Shown piece by piece: positions 1-12,797 of a stretch of 64,000 nucleotides of DNA (the first letter of the stretch is position 1; every line of letters starts with the position of its first letter). The position numbers were made by a program, and so were the translations under genes. Source of the DNA: Phlebopus portentosus (lineage: Eukaryota > Basidiomycota > Agaricomycetes > Boletales > Boletinellaceae). Location: positions 1,736,001 through 1,800,000 of the forward strand of contig JAYXKI010000007.1 in the NCBI GenBank assembly GCA_037892935.1, in the 5' to 3' direction. Below the pieces are notes generated by a model that was not told the DNA's origin, ran no database searches, and saw only the letters and a list, made by a program, of their open reading frames with translations.

Positions 1-27
1 AATACTGAGGAGGCCAAGAAGAAAATA

Positions 28-1440
28 TTGGTGATCAAGAAGAGTAACAGCTACAGTTACAGAAATAGCTTGCACTATATAACTAATGTATTATATGTCC
101 TGTTATCCACTAACCTAAAAGCATTGCTAATCCAAAGGCACTATGATCACAAGCTTGCAGACTGCCCAGGAGCAGAAAAGACTATAAAGCTTGTAAAGCA
201 ATTATACTATTGGCCAAAGATAGAAGAGATGATTTAAGAATATATCTCATTCTGTAACATATGTTAATATGCAAAACTGATTCGACAGTTTCAAAATCTG
301 CCACTTTAACTATTGATAGCATTGCATTAACCATGGGAAATTATAAGCTATGACCTGATTACTGATTTACCAGTTAGCAATGAAGGCTATAGTTCAATAC
401 TTGTTATAGTGGACAAACTCACTAAAATAGGGAAGTTCATTCCTTGCGAGGAGATACCTAATGCTAAGCAGTTGGCATGCTTATTTCACCAACACATCTT
501 CAAATACTACGGGGCCCCTAAATAAGTAATCTCTAACCAGGATAGTAACTTCACTGCACAATTCCTCAAGGAGTTCTGTAGACTCATCAATGTCAATTGG
601 AAAACTAGTACAGCATATCACTTACAAACCAATAGTCAAACTAAGTGACTTAATTAAGAACTCAAACAGTACTTATGCTGCTATGTGTTCTACCACTAGA
701 CAGATTGGGCAGAGTACATTAATATAGTAGAATTTGCCTACAACAATTGAAAATACAGTACTACTCATTAGTCGCCATTTTATATACTATATGGATGATA
801 CTCTCACCTGGATGTAGTGGAGACTAGTGATTCAAACATTTCAGAAGTAATAAATTACCTAAAGAAGCTTCAACAAGTACAACAAGAAGCCTATAATTTA
901 ATTAGATAAGCAAATGAGACAATGAAACTTTATGTAGACCTGCATTGAGGCAAACTGCTAGAGTACAAGCTAGGAGATGAAGTGTTACTGGACATAAGGA
1001 ATCTCAGTCAACTGGAACTGACAAAGAAACTTGCAATGAAGTGAGCAGGTTCTTATAAAGTTGAGAAGGTAGTCGGACAAGTGTCATTCAGATTACACTT
1101 ATTTAAAACTCTTCCGATACACCTAGTATTTTATACAAGCCTTCTCAGGCCTTACAAGTGAAAGGACTACCCTGAAAGACCTACTTTGGATAAACCACCA
1201 TCTATTGAAGTGGAGGGCCAAGTAGAATACAAAGTGGAGATAATTTATAACACATAATGTCATCGAAATAAGATACAGTATCTTATTCAATGGAAAGAAT
1301 ACCAAGAGCAAACATGGAAGCTACTCAATAACCTTAAGAACTCCTATCAAATGATAGAAGAGTTTCACAAAAGGTACCCTCAGGTGATGAGGCCACCAAA
1401 CCTTAATCAATAGATTGCTGAATGAAGATGAATTAGAAGA
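28..1440 (+). pseudogene. Integrase and chromodomain remnant of family A pol
   Basis: The translation keeps the integrase zinc-finger start (HYDHKLADCPGAEKT), the region after the first catalytic Asp (DLITDLPVSN, about 355-380) and the integrase C-terminal part (about 930-1130). A chromodomain-like stretch with YKVE and the WKEYQEQTWK region lies near 1220-1400. The second catalytic motif is damaged: ISNQDSNF replaces the ISDRGSNF of A2. Many TAA, TAG and TGA codons interrupt the frame. In Ty3/Gypsy elements integrase inserts cDNA, and the chromodomain can direct it to marked chromatin. This copy cannot be functional. Confidence 0.75.
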
Positions 1441-1689
1441 TAATTGTATCACATTCACTCTACCCAATAGAGCCACATATGAAGCTACAATAGAAATAAT
1501 GAGTAAGGTATCCAATAATCTTACCAAGTAATGGCATCACAGTAGCATCTCAAAGTGAAGGCAGAAGAAGACAAATTAGGCAAGAGAGGTGACATACTAA
1601 CAAGTTGGTATAAAAGATGAAGAAACTCGAGCTTAGAGATTATCAACTCAAATCCTAACAAGCTAGTTATCTCTCAAAGACAACTACTA

Positions 1690-2015
1690 CTTAGACATGT
1701 CTGTCTTTGATGAACTTTAAGCATTCAGTATACCTAAAGATGCACCTGATTGGACATTTGCACTAAGGCCACCTACCAAATGTTATCAATAGCCACAGCT
1801 ATACAACCACTTTAACCAAGAGAACTATGAAGAAGAGATCATACCCCTATACCTAGGGAAATACTTCGACCACCTATTCAACAAATAGAATATAGTCCAT
1901 CATCTAGACAAACAACCCAATCTTATAATACTAAAGCAACCAGAATAAGAACTGCTTAAACTCAGTAACTTTTAAGATGCAGCAGTCCAATGACTCAATG
2001 ATGATGTATTCCTGT
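1690..2015 (+). pseudogene. 5' part of the family A extra 3' ORF
   Basis: The reading frame matches the start of the extra ORF seen downstream of pol in A2 (from about 33470): a DMSVFDEL-like start, then YQ.PQL.NHFNQENYEEEI and, near 1960, a LLKLSNF.DAAV-like segment. It is cut at the junction with family B gag near 2015. Function is unknown. Its presence in a third copy shows the ORF belongs to the family and was not captured by one copy. Confidence 0.55.
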
Positions 2016-2318
2016 CTTTAAACACCATCTGACCATTCTTATTAACTGCTCTGCTGATGTAACTTTTCGCCCACCATGCTGCAGCACCACTCTTCAGGTA
2101 CAACAATGCAAAGAGGATCTTACTCTTATTCATCTTGAACTCTGACTTTGTTACCCTCTTCTCTTGGTCTCTAATAGAAGGACTTTTCTTCTTGCTAAGA
2201 GAACCAGTGTCAATGAGTATCGTCCTAGTAAGCATCAAAGACTTTGTCACTTGACTTAATGATATAGTGTTGCCATGACACACTCCATCTAGTGTTCTTT
2301 GGAAGAGTCGCTTACTAC
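2016..2318 (-). pseudogene. Gag fragment of Gypsy family B copy B3
   Basis: Minus-strand translation matches the B1 Gag around FRMNKSKIMFALSYMKSGAA (here FKMNKSKILFALLYLKSGAA, about 2085-2150). Toward 2318 it matches the Gag N-terminus near the lines encoding GHYIVKAGN, with an internal deletion between. The frame is cut at 2318 by LTR retrotransposon A1; the matching upstream part of B3 resumes at 21164 after the ACTAC duplication. This places B3 as the oldest layer of the nest. Confidence 0.7.
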
Positions 2319-3912
2319 TATTAGAGGTGTAGGTCCGGAGTTATACCAGTTTCGATCCTTTTGCCTAAGCAGCAGTATGTTGTACAGAGATGATCTATCT
2401 ATCTACGTTTAGCTGTACTACGTAGTCCTCTTACTATCCTTCCTGGTTGCAGTCCTAGTTAGGGATGCTTTCAGAGACAAGGTAAAGTAAGAGCAGATTG
2501 GGATTTCCAAAAGGTGTAGTAGTACAAAGCACATAGTAAGTCGTGTTAGGACACTATCACTAGTGTGTTAAGACACTGTCACTATGTGTTAAGAGGATTG
2601 AAAGATGGGAGAAAGAGGGCCTGCTTCTAATGCTATTTATACTTTTTAGATAATTCATTTTTCATTCTATTTCTTACTTATATTCTCTCCACTTTACTCC
2701 ACCTTGCTCCACCTTTCTCCACTTCTCTCCACTATTACATCACTCCCTTTATCATTCTGCTCCACTGAGTGCCACTTTGCTCTAATGTATCTCCACTATG
2801 ACAGAATTCTGTGAGGTTGCTGACTGAGACAATAGAGGTGCTGTTCTAGTATGAAAAGCTTCACTGTTAGTGCTCTATTATGATGTTGATTCCATCACTA
2901 GGTGAGATTGTAGCTCTTAGTACAATATAAGCAGCTCGATATGTGACTCTTCACTGTTTGTCTTGTGGTCTGAAGGGTGTAAGTATAACTCACACATCGG
3001 TATTGAGATGTTGGGTTGGTGTAGAGTATAGTCTAATATATACTATGAACTGTATGAGTTCCGCTAGGTAATGCAGTTATGTTTGAGTGACTAGCCATGC
3101 TTTGCCTGGGAGTCAGATATTGTGAATGTATTGCCATATCCTTTGTTGGAGTACCAGTTATAGTTGCTTGGTGTCCAGGTTTGCGTTTCTTGGTAAATAA
3201 AGATTTGCTTATACTGTAGAGGCTGGACATGAGTTGTGCAGCTCTGGCTTATACCATTCTATTATCCTCCAAGTTATTGAGTCTGCAGCTCAAGAGGTTC
3301 AAGTTGTAACAGTGAGTTCTTCATGTTGCTTGGCTATTATAGAATTTGGTAGATTGGCATGTAATGTTTCTTGTGTATGATGTTAGACTTCAATTTGGCA
3401 GTCATGCATTTTGCTTGTAGTATGACATACTGTAAAGTATATCTTATAAAGGACTATGTACACTTGGGCACAAGTCTGACAGTGCTGAAATGCTAGTGAT
3501 GTCTCCATTAGGCTTGGATTAGCCTTTAGACTTTAGTTATTAGATGTTAGGCTTTGGTAGTCATATTTTAGACTTCTTAGGCTTCTAGTAGTTTTGATCA
3601 CTTCTTGACTTCTTTTGATCAGGTCAGATTGGGAGTTTGGTCGGCAGTGTTAAGGTGATGGTTAGCAGTAGTAAATCGGCAGTGGTAATTACTAGTTGGC
3701 AGTGTTAAGTAGTCCGCAGAGTTACGTACTTGTAGTGTACTTCTTAGGTGCCCATATATTGCTGTTGATGCCTGTGATTGTTGCCTTAGTTGCATGAATA
3801 GTAGTTTGGCTCCAGTGACTGCTGGACTGTTACTAGTCACATTTGGAATGCTGATCCTATTAATCTGCTGATTGTGTCAATCTTGATGTGAGTTTTTGAG
3901 TGGATCCTTTTA
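2319..3912 (-). repeat. 3' LTR of A1
   Basis: This repeat matches the A2 LTRs across its length. On the plus strand it begins TATTAGAGG, where TGTTAGAGG is expected, and ends CCTTTTA where CCTTTCA is expected, so both terminal dinucleotides are mutated. The sequence CTACCCTCCTCCTAAG next to it (3913-3928) is the complement of the family polypurine tract. That shows this is the 3' LTR of a minus-strand element. Confidence 0.9.
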
Positions 3913-4036
3913 CTACCCTCCTCCTAAGATAAACTTTTAGAGAAATGTTCATCCTAATCTATGAGAAAGCTCAGATAAAGGAGCCACCTAGTGATAGTTG
4001 ATGTTGCTATCAAACTATCATCATCACTGCCCAGTT

Positions 4037-4381
4037 ATGTTCAAAGTTGCCACTGTCTGCATTGTTTTCATTGTTCTTATTGTAATTTTTAGCATGAATC
4101 TTTAGATTCTAGATCACAGAAGGTGTAATAAGGTGAGTTCTCTTGCCTCTATTTGCAGGTTGTAGCTGCTGATAGTCCTATAGGAAAATAATTATAAGAT
4201 GCAATCAGTTTCTGAAGGGACTGCAGATATTCAGCAGTGCATTAACTGTATTTTCCCTGACCCTGATGCACCTTCCAATTCGGCCAAAGCTATTGATAAA
4301 GTGGGTATTTCGGTGCAGGAAACTCATGAGAAGGGTGTTTGAGAAGTCGTCAATTTTAAAGGGTGGTGGGAAGGGATGTGA
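4037..4381 (+). pseudogene. Antisense intron-containing ORF of family A (A1 copy)
   Basis: The ORF runs opposite to A1 gag-pol, between the 3' LTR and the extra 3' ORF. Exon 1 (4037-4132) reads as a short start followed by a very hydrophobic run (about VCIVFIVLIVIFSMNL), a predicted membrane helix, then a basic patch. The intron at 4133-4183 is 51 nt, with GTGAGT donor, CTGAT branch-like motif and TATAG acceptor. Exon 2 (4184-4381) includes QSVSEGTADIQQ and IFPDPDAPSNS. One TAG and one TGA sit at Trp positions. The A2 counterpart is at 35077-35403. Function unknown; the gene model is inferred. Confidence 0.5.
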
Positions 4382-4932
4382 ATGTGAAATGTGAAATATG
4401 CATCATGTAAAAGATTTTGACGCAATTTAAAGTGATAAGAAAGAAAAAGTCATAAAGTCATTACTGAATGAGTTTTTATGTCACTTTGGAAGTGACTTGC
4501 CTGGTGTATTGACTGGGCAAGGGGTGATATTTAACCAACCCAATGCACAGCAATAGGTTCACCTGCCTCCAAAGGGGTTTTTCAAAAGTAAAATAGAGTT
4601 GGAGTGCCTATTGGCTCCTCTTCCTCTGCATAGAAGATAAGAAAAGGGTGCATAATGCACCATGTATCACTGGCATGCACAAGAAGTGCAACAGTTGATA
4701 GTTGGTTAAACCAAGTAGGCTTAAACCACCTATCAACTTATTTACAAGTCGACATATCAGTGAATATGGTGAATAAATACTATAGCGAGTTGGGAATGAT
4801 AGTTGCATAAAGGCATAATTTGGTCAGATGTGACCATAGATACCATAGAAAGAATCGAATGCATAATTGACCATGTCAGGTTACAATATGGGAAAGAGGT
4901 TGCATGGAAGAATAATAAAAAGCTTGTATAAA

Positions 4933-5960
4933 TCATAGTTCTTCGCTCTTAGGTATGATTTCCTGTGAGTTCATTGGCATAGGCAGTAGTTCATTAACCT
5001 TGTCTTCTTCATCTGAATTGGTTTCATCTGATGAACCAAATTCCTCATCCTGCTCCATGATAGTGAGCATGTTGTCTGGCTGGTAGATCTCGCTTGGATA
5101 CTGATAGATCATGATCATCATATCCTCCAGCATCAGATATCTCATCGCCTGTAGTCTTTTTCTTACTTCCTCTTCTCGCTCATTGAGTTTCATAAGGTAT
5201 TGTAGATCATAGTTGACTATCCTTCCTTTGACTAGGTGGTGTGTGATGTTGTCAATTGACAGACTATTTGCTTGGCCTATAGATCGTCTAGCTCAAATGA
5301 GCTTCTGGTATCTAGTACCTTCATAGTACTTCATCATGTTGAGTACCACCATGAACTGCATGGCATGGGAAGCATAAAAGGCTGTCTGATCAGCTAGGTA
5401 GTTCATGTACTTCATCATATCTACACTGACAGGATAATAGTGACTCTATTGCATTATTCGGTTAAGAATTGTGATTGTCAGGCCTCGTCTGTAGGTGCAA
5501 ATTTGAATTGCTGAATGGTAGATGCCCATGACATTCTTGTATGTTGGTTCATGGCTGAAGTCAATTTATTCTCAGTGTAGGGCTCATGTTTTGAGTTTGA
5601 CTGCATAGGTAAGGAATGCATCATCATTGAGTTGTCAGATTGCTGCATCTCGAGGGTTACTGAGTTTAAGCAGTTGTCCTTCTGGTTGCTTCGGTATCAT
5701 AAGATCAGGTTGTTCTTTGGCTGGGTAATGGACTGCATTCCATTTGTCAAATAGGTCATCGAAGTATTTCCCTAGACATAAGGGTATGATCTCTTCTTCA
5801 TAGTTCTCTTGGTTGAAGCAGTTGCATAGCTGTGGCCATTGATAACATTCGATAGGTAGCTTTAGTATAAACATCTAATCAGGTGCATCTTCAGGTGCAC
5901 TGAATGCTTGGAGTTCATCGAAGACAGGCATGTCTGAGTAGTAGTTGTTGTTGAGAGATA
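4933..5960 (-). pseudogene. Extra 3' ORF of family A (A1 copy)
   Basis: Minus-strand frames match the A2 extra ORF (about 33440-34491). Segments include FNQENYEEEIIPLCLGKYF near 5770-5830, LMIPKQPEGQLLKLSNPRDA near 5640-5700, and the acidic C-terminal region starting MKLNEREEEVRKRLQ (5193 down to 4933). Several stops and frameshifts separate these parts. I recognise no domain. The C-terminus is Glu/Asp/Ser rich. Like A0 and A2, it lies between the pol chromodomain and the 3' non-coding region. Confidence 0.55.
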
Positions 5961-6349
5961 ACTAGCTAGTAGGATTCAAGTTGATGATCCTTAAGCTCAA
6001 GTTTCTCAATCTTTTATACTATCTTGTTAGTATGTTGCCTCTCTCTTGCCTAATTTGTCTTCTTCTGCTGTCACTTTGAGGTGCTACTGTGATGTCATTG
6101 CTTGGTAAGGTTGTTGGATACCTTACTCATTGTTTCTATTGTGGCTCCGTATGCAGCTCCATCAGGTGGAGTGCATGTGATGCAATTATCTCCTAATTTG
6201 TCTTCATTCAGTGATCTATTAATTAAGGTTTGGTGGCCTTATCACCTGAGGGTACCTCTTGTGGAACTCTTCTATCATTTGATAGGAGTTCTTGAGGTTA
6301 TCGAGTGGCTCCCATGTTCACTCTTGGTATCCCTTCTATTGAATAAGAT

Positions 6350-6764
6350 TGTTAGGTGGACAGCTCAAGAGCTGAGTCGAGGCAGGCCAATACAACAATA
6401 AATAAGTATGGATGAGATAATCCCAAACACGTTGCTCTGGTTGAGACAGCTAAGATAGGACTTAAGTCTAGACCGTTGAATGCTAAGTCAAAGTGAAGGT
6501 AAGTAGAATTCAATAGACTATCAAATATAAGAATAGATACCTAAGTCAAAGTGAAGGTAAGTAGAATAGAAAGACGAGGAAACAAAAGAGTCAACCTATC
6601 TACTTATATAGACTTCGAGTATGTGAAAGATCTACTCTAATAAGAAGTCATATGTCAAAGGAGTGGAGTGATTAGTGAGCATTGTGGAAAATGATGGAAA
6701 GTTCCAGTAAATGGATGAGTAATCATTAATAAAAAAATAAAAGGAAAATGTTCAAGTCCTTACA
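6350..6764 (-). repeat. 3' LTR of B2
   Basis: It starts TGTTAGG and ends CCTTACA on the plus strand, with the TATA-type TATATAGAC block and the duplicated GTGAAGGTAAGTAGAAT segment seen in B1. It is shorter than the 465-bp B1 LTR because of small deletions, mainly in the A-rich end. Confidence 0.9.
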
Positions 6765-9700
6765 TCACCCCCCTTTCAATGTTGGGCATCCCGACCAACT
6801 ACATAGGCCTTCTGACGATATGAATCTATACAGCACTTGTAGACTTTGTTGAGGTATTATTAGCTTCCGTGGAGCCCCAGGATGCTTGCAATAGAATTCC
6901 TGAATGGATTCCTGTGCATTGTCCTTAACATCCGACTCTAGTTGCCATATTGCTTCTTTGTATCTGACTCACTTGACCAGAAATTGAAGCTTTCCTCGAT
7001 GTAGTCATGAATCAAGTATCTTTTCAACTTCGTATTCTTCCTGTTTGTCAATGATCACAGGTAGAGGTGGAGGCGGCTTCTTCTGTGACTCGAAAGATAG
7101 ATAGACAGCTGGTTTGAGCAAGATCTCATTGAAGGCTGGATGAACCTTTTTCTATGTTCTCAGTAGTCTTAGCTTATATGCACTTGCCCCAACCTTTTTT
7201 ATAACCTCGAAGGGACTAAACCACTTGTCATCCATCTTCTTTGTTGGTTGGATTGTTTTGATATTTCGTCCGTCTAAGAAGACCTTCTGACCTGCTTCAT
7301 AATTGACTGACTTTCTAGCATGACGGTTGTAGAAGCGCTTCATGTCCTTGTTTGCCTGGACTAAGTTAGCTTGAGTGAGCTCGTACCTCTTTGACATGCT
7401 TGGCAAACTCTTCCGCTGACAGGTTTGACAATGCTGTCCCAACCCCTATAAAATCCAAGGGGTGTATTCCCATATTAACAAAGAAAGGGGATAGTTTTGT
7501 CGCTGAGTGTTTGCGATTGTTGTATGCAAATTCCGCAAGAGCTAGCCAGTCCGCCTAGTCTGATTGTCGATGATTGACATATAAGCAGAGGTATTGTTCA
7601 AGTTCTTGGTTAACCCTCTCTGTCTGTCTGTCAGTCTGTGAGTGATACGCTGTTGACAGGTTGCCTTTGATATAAAGGAGCTTGTATAACTCCTTCATCA
7701 TGTCCACATTGAACTGCACTCCTCAGTCGTAGATAATCTTTTGAGGTAGTCTATATAACTGGAAGACATGATCTCTGTAGATCCTTGCCATTCCTCCAGC
7801 TGTCAGCTTCATCGTTATCGAGATTGCATGGAGTTATTTGCTAAAGCGATCAACTACAATGCAAATTGCATTAAATCTATTCGACTCTGGTAATTCTCCA
7901 ATCAGGTCGACTGTGACAATTTGCCATGGCACCTCTAGCACCTTGTTAGGGTGCAAAACCTTTGCTCTCATTGTCCTTAGAGCCTTCATCCATTGACAAC
8001 AATCACACCTCTGCACATACACCCACATGTCTGCACTCATCCTCGGCCACCAGTACCTTTGTGCTATCAACTGGATCATCTTCATTGCCTCTGGATGTCC
8101 TGCCAGGGTTGAGTCATAGTGTTCCTTCATAATGACCTCTCTAATGCTTGCTAGTACATACAACTGTCTACCCTTCTTCCACGCCTCTCCTCTCTACTTG
8201 ACTATCTTCGGTCGCTCTTCTTCACCTTTCTGTCCCTGTGCCTCCCTGACCTTGTCGACAAGAATGTCTCTAAACATCTGAACTGTACCTCTAACCAGCT
8301 ATTCCTTCTTGATGAATGTTACGTCTTCATTGTCATGCTTGCCCTTATTATAATCTGCTTAATGTGATAACAGATTGGCCTTACCCAACGTCTTTCCGAG
8401 TTTGTGGACTAGTGTGAAGTCAAATTCAGCTAAGTCAAGTTACCAATGAGCCTGTCAGTGATTTAGCTTCTGCAGCAATTGGAAGTACATTAGGTTTGCG
8501 TGGTCCGTCCATACTTCAAAAGGTTTGTTGGCTCCCTGGAGGTACTGTTGCCATTCCTTGAGGGCTTGAACAATAGCAAGCATTTCCTTGTTGTAGATCT
8601 CATAGTTACGCTCCACCTCCAAGAAGGTCAACAACCAATAAGCAATCACTTTTCACTTGCCATCTTATTTCTGGAGAAGCACTCCACCAGTCGCAAAGTC
8701 TGACACATCAGCTTCCACATGATAAGGGTCTTCATTGTTGGGTATTGCCAGTATAGGAGGACTGCTTAAATGATGCTTCAATTCTTTGAATGCTGCTTGC
8801 TCCTCTTCACCCCACTTCCATTCCACTTTACCCATCAGCACAGTCAATGGTTTGACAACTGAACTGTAGTCCTTAACAAAATGCTGCAACCAATTTCCTA
8901 ATCCCAGGAATTGTTGCAGTTTGTGGACATTCTTTGGAACTGGCCAATCTTGTACCACTGCCATTTTCCTGGGATCCATCCAAACTTTGCCATTGCCAAT
9001 GATGTGTCCAAGGTATTTGACTGTATCGACTTTGAACTTGCACTTCTGCAGCTTTAGGAAAAGTCCGTTCTGATGTAGGATCTCAAAAACTCGCTTGGTC
9101 CACTTCCGATGTTCTTCCAGATCATTTGAGAAGATAAGGATGTTGTTGAGGTAAATGATAACAATACCCTCATAGATTAATTCTCAAAAGATGTCATTCA
9201 TGAAACCTTGAAAGGTTGCCGGTGCATTGCACAGTCCGACGAATATGACTGTCAGTTCGAATAAGCCTAAGTTTATCCTAAACACTGCCTTCCACTCGTC
9301 CCCCTCACAAATCTGGATGTTGTAGTACCCCTAGTGAATGTCGAGCTTCATGATGTATTTTGCATCCTTGACCTTGTCGATGAGCTCATTTATCAGCAGT
9401 AATGGGTATTTGTTCTTAACTGTTCTCTCATTGAGCTTTTGGTAGTCTTGGATTGCTTGCAAACTCCCATCCTCTTTCTTGATAAAAAAGAATGGTGACG
9501 CCATCAAAGATTTTGACTGTCAGATATGTCCTGATGCTAGGTTTTCCTTGATGAACTCCTTCATCACCTCTTGTTCTTTTAGCGACAATGGATAAATCTT
9601 GCAATTGCTGGGTTTGAAGTCTGGCTTCAAGTCTATAGCATGGTCCCACGTTTGGTAGTTTGGTAAATATTTAAATGATTCCTCACTAAAGATGTCGGCG

Positions 9701-10508
9701 TATTCTTTTAGGTAAGGTGGCCACTTCGCCGCTTCCTTCATCCTCACATTCCTCATATACTCATCATTTATTTCTTCCTTTGACAACATCGAATTGCACT
9801 TGTCTGGACACCATGTGAACTTGACGGATCCAATCTTCCAGTCAATCTCTGGGTTGTGTTTCTGCAACCAATCATGATCGAGGAAAATATTACTTGATAC
9901 CAAAGACGTGACCATCAATCAAATCTCTTCTTCATGTTTACCAAAGAACATCTGTACTATGATGTACTCCTTAATCAGTCTGTCTTCATTGCTGGTACCA
10001 TCAGCATTGAAGACTGGCCTAGGTCAGATATATCTTTGAGTCGGGAAATTGTACCACTTAACAAAACCTTTATTGATGCAAGAGCCTGTACACCCCAAGT
10101 CAATTAAAGCATAAGCGTCAATGAAGTTTTCATCCTCAAGGCCAGGATTTGACAGATCAACTTCATTGTCTCCAGCTACCTTAGGGTGTACAATGCTGAT
10201 GAAAGCATCCAACTCCTTTCCACCTGCCCTCCAGATGAATTGTTCTGCATCTTCAATGCCTTCATGCTATACCTCAGCTGCGCATCTGCCAACCACATCC
10301 CACACTGCTTTGGTAATGTTTGCCTAAGCAACAACGTTCTTGTGGTAAGGTTCTTCTACCACAACCTCATTTTTTATAGCAGTTTGAGTCCACTCTTCTG
10401 CTCTCCAGTTGCCTACTTGCACATCTACTTTTTTGACAAGCAAATCCTCATAGACTTCGAAGTCTTCATTGTACAATAGGACAATTATATTTTAATAAGT
10501 CCAACAAA
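6765..10508 (-). pseudogene. Pol remnant of B2 (protease, RT, RNase H, integrase, chromodomain)
   Basis: The frames are fragmentary but collinear with B1 pol. A protease region with LGCTGSCINKGF, where B1 has SGCTSSCI (so DSG is lost), lies near 10050-10100. An RT-adjacent segment DHAIDLKPDFKPSNCKIYPL lies near 9590-9650. The primer-grip/RNase H part MDPRKMAVVQDWPVP is at about 8979, and RNase H VEADVSDFATGGVLL near 8680-8720. The integrase zinc-binding region HYDSTLAGHPEA begins near 8130, and DDKWFSPFEVIKK is near 7190-7240. The catalytic frames are broken by stops, so no product is expected. Confidence 0.8.
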
Positions 10509-10551
10509 AAGAGTCCTTTAGGAAACTGATCAGTCATCCCGACATCTATGC

Positions 10552-11990
10552 CTGGTCTTCCAGAAAACTCTCACCTTCCACTAGTTCTTTCCACTCAGCA
10601 GGCACCACTCATACATCAACCTCTTCGAAGGAGGATTCCCTCGCTTGGCTAAGCTCTTCAAGGAGCACTTCTCTGTCTTCTGGAATGAAGGCTGCAATGA
10701 TTGCACGTATCATCTCACAACCTCGCGGGCATTCCCTGATATAGTGGCCCACTTGGCCACACTTGTAACAAGCATGTGTGTGTCGTACCTGATTCATCAT
10801 AACGTCCATCGGCTGACCTAAACCTCCATACATTATTCTTGTCATGTCCCAATGATCTTGGGGGGGTGGTGCATAGGGACAAGCCACTAGTTGAGGCTGT
10901 ATAGGACATTTCAATAGTGGCATCGGGGTTAGTTTCAGCATTGTCAAGCTCCCTGCCTTTTTGTGATGTTTGACCATCAGGTCTCTAATTTGGTGCTCAA
11001 CTCTGTCTACCTTGATGGCAGCTTTCTTGAATTCTTCATATATCGTTGGTTCATTAGGCAACTGCATGATGCCTTCAATGACCTTCGGGTTTAGCACCCT
11101 CTTAAGGTGACTCATCAGCTATTCATCATGCGCCTCCATCACTAGTCCAGCATCCACTCGACAGATGTCAAATTTGTTGAAGAACTTGTCCGCATTGAGG
11201 TCTCCTTAGTACATTGCATCAAGTCGTTTGAAAGCTTTCTGAGATCTGGCAGGGTCATCGAATGATGTGTCAAGCTTTTTCAAGAAAGCATCCCATTTGT
11301 TCTTGAAGGCTAACTGACTATCTTCATCGACCAATCTGCTGGTGAGACTTTCTGCCCAGCTTGCAGCAGCACCACTCTTCATGTATGACAGGGTAAACAT
11401 GATCTTGTTCTTGTCTGTCCTAAACTATGATTAGGACGCGTAGATATAGAGGTGTAGCTCTCATTTGAAGTCCATGTAATTATGTTCACCATCAAAGTCT
11501 CGTGGTTTGGTGACATAGATCTTCTTTGATGCCTTTGAGCCTTAGTTAGCACCTTCGCCTGCTGCCTGGAGTGCCAGTGCAATAGCTGTTGCAAGATCAG
11601 TCATTGCTTCCTTCGACAATGACATCTCTTGTTCGTCGTCTTCTCCTTCTTCTTCATTGCTTGGTATGATTGGTGCTGGCTCTTGGAGTTTGCCAAATGA
11701 CAATGAAGGTGTAATAGAGGAAGCCGATACTGGGGCAGTTGGCATTGATGGCTCTGGTAATGGAGTCATTAGTTATGTTGGGGTAGGGGGTGTAGGTTCA
11801 TCTATATCATCTTCTCATTTTGCTCTCCAATAGAAGGACTTCCCTCCTCTGTTGGAGTATCACTTCTTCGCAGTCTCATCTCACCAAATGGTAAGGATTT
11901 GATTACCCAACTTGATAATGTAGTGTCCTTGCAATGCACTCCACCTAGTGTTTGTCAGGAGAGCTGCTTGTTGGTCATCAGTTAGCTCCA
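10552..11990 (-). pseudogene. Gag remnant of B2
   Basis: Minus-strand segments match B1 Gag: the N-terminal ELTDDQQAALLTNTRWSA near 11950-11990, the acidic linker EEEGEDDEQEMSLSKEAMTDLAT near 11600-11660, and a capsid-like WDAFLKKLDTSFDDPARSQK near 11230-11310. The zinc knuckle CYKCGQVGHYIREC is intact at about 10735-10776. Stops interrupt the frame. The B1 slippery site is not intact here: the corresponding bases read AGTTTTC instead of GGGTTTTC. Confidence 0.8.
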
Positions 11991-12336
11991 CCTTGATAGG
12001 CTGGGGGTGGAACAGGGATCGGGATGTTGTTTGGATGGGACCAACTATGAATGACCGGCTCATCTTTGAAATTGATGAGAGAAGGTCTGGTGCTGGTTCC
12101 AAAGAAGCATGATTTGGAGTGCCATGGTAGTATAATTGGGTAGTACTTTGGGTATTATCAGAACACGTCAGAGTCAATCGAACTTTGACAGGCAAGATAG
12201 AGGTTTGTTGTCTATATGGTAGAAATTGGGTTTTGTTCAATGCTGTCCTTTGAAGATATACTTCAGGGGACACATCACAGGTGAGCACTTGATGACAACA
12301 GAATCGGGTGTGAGCTAAGGATGGGCCTTTTTATTA

Positions 12337-12797
12337 TATTAGACAGACGGCTTAAGGGCTGAGTCAAGGCAGGCTAACACAACAACAAACAAGCATGGAT
12401 GAGATAATCCTAAACATGTCACTCCGGTTGAGACAGCTAAGATGGGACTTAAGTCTAGACCATCGAATGCTAAGTTAAAGTGAAGGTAAGTAGAATTCAA
12501 TAGACTATCAAATACAAGAATAGATACCTAAGTCGAAGTGAAGGTAAGTAGAATAGAAAGATGAGAAAATGAAAGAGTCAACCTATCTACTTATATAGAC
12601 TTTGAGCATGTGAAAGATCTACTCTAATAAGAAGTCATATGTCAAAGGAGTGGAGTGATTAGTGAGCATTGTGGAAAACGATAGAAAGTTCTGGTAAACG
12701 GATGAGTAATTGTTAATAAGAAAATAAAATAAAATAAAAGAGAATTAAAATAGAAGATGATATAAAAAAATAAAAGGAAAATATTTGAGTCCTTACA
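12337..12797 (-). repeat. 5' LTR of B2
   Basis: It begins TATTAGAC, a mutated TGTTAGGC, and ends CCTTACA on the plus strand. It is followed by the second AAGAT copy. Compared with the 6350 LTR it keeps the A-rich block that the other lost. The many differences between the two LTRs fit an old insertion. Confidence 0.9.

Larger units (their letters stand above)
1..2015 (+). mobile_element. Gypsy family A fragment (A0), decayed
   Basis: This stretch aligns by eye, in the same orientation, with positions of about 31800-33830 of the complete copy A2. It starts inside the integrase zinc-binding part, at the window edge, and runs through the integrase core, chromodomain and the beginning of the extra 3' ORF. 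No LTR is present. Similarity to family A stops near 2015, where minus-strand family B gag begins, so the right edge is a breakpoint rather than a normal element end. In-frame stops are frequent. Seen: the alignment and stops. Inferred: a non-functional relic. Confidence 0.8.
6350..12797 (-). mobile_element. Gypsy family B copy B2, full length but decayed, nested in A1
   Basis: LTRs lie at 6350-6764 and 12337-12797, in minus orientation, and are flanked by a perfect AAGAT duplication (6345-6349 and 12798-12802). The interrupted A1 sequence reads across the insertion as the homologous A2 sequence near 33060-33090. Gene order equals B1: gag on the right, pol on the left. Next to the 3' LTR the C-rich run CACCCCCC (6766-6773) is the complement of the polypurine tract. 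Numerous stops and substitutions relative to B1 indicate an old copy. Confidence 0.93.

Noticed and set aside
6102..6401. Plus-strand 99-codon frame starting MVRLLDTLLIVS, similar to a minus-strand frame at 1321-1527
   Set aside because: It lies antisense to the chromodomain-to-extra-ORF region of family A and crosses into the B2 LTR. The similarity between copies is explained by the sense sequence.
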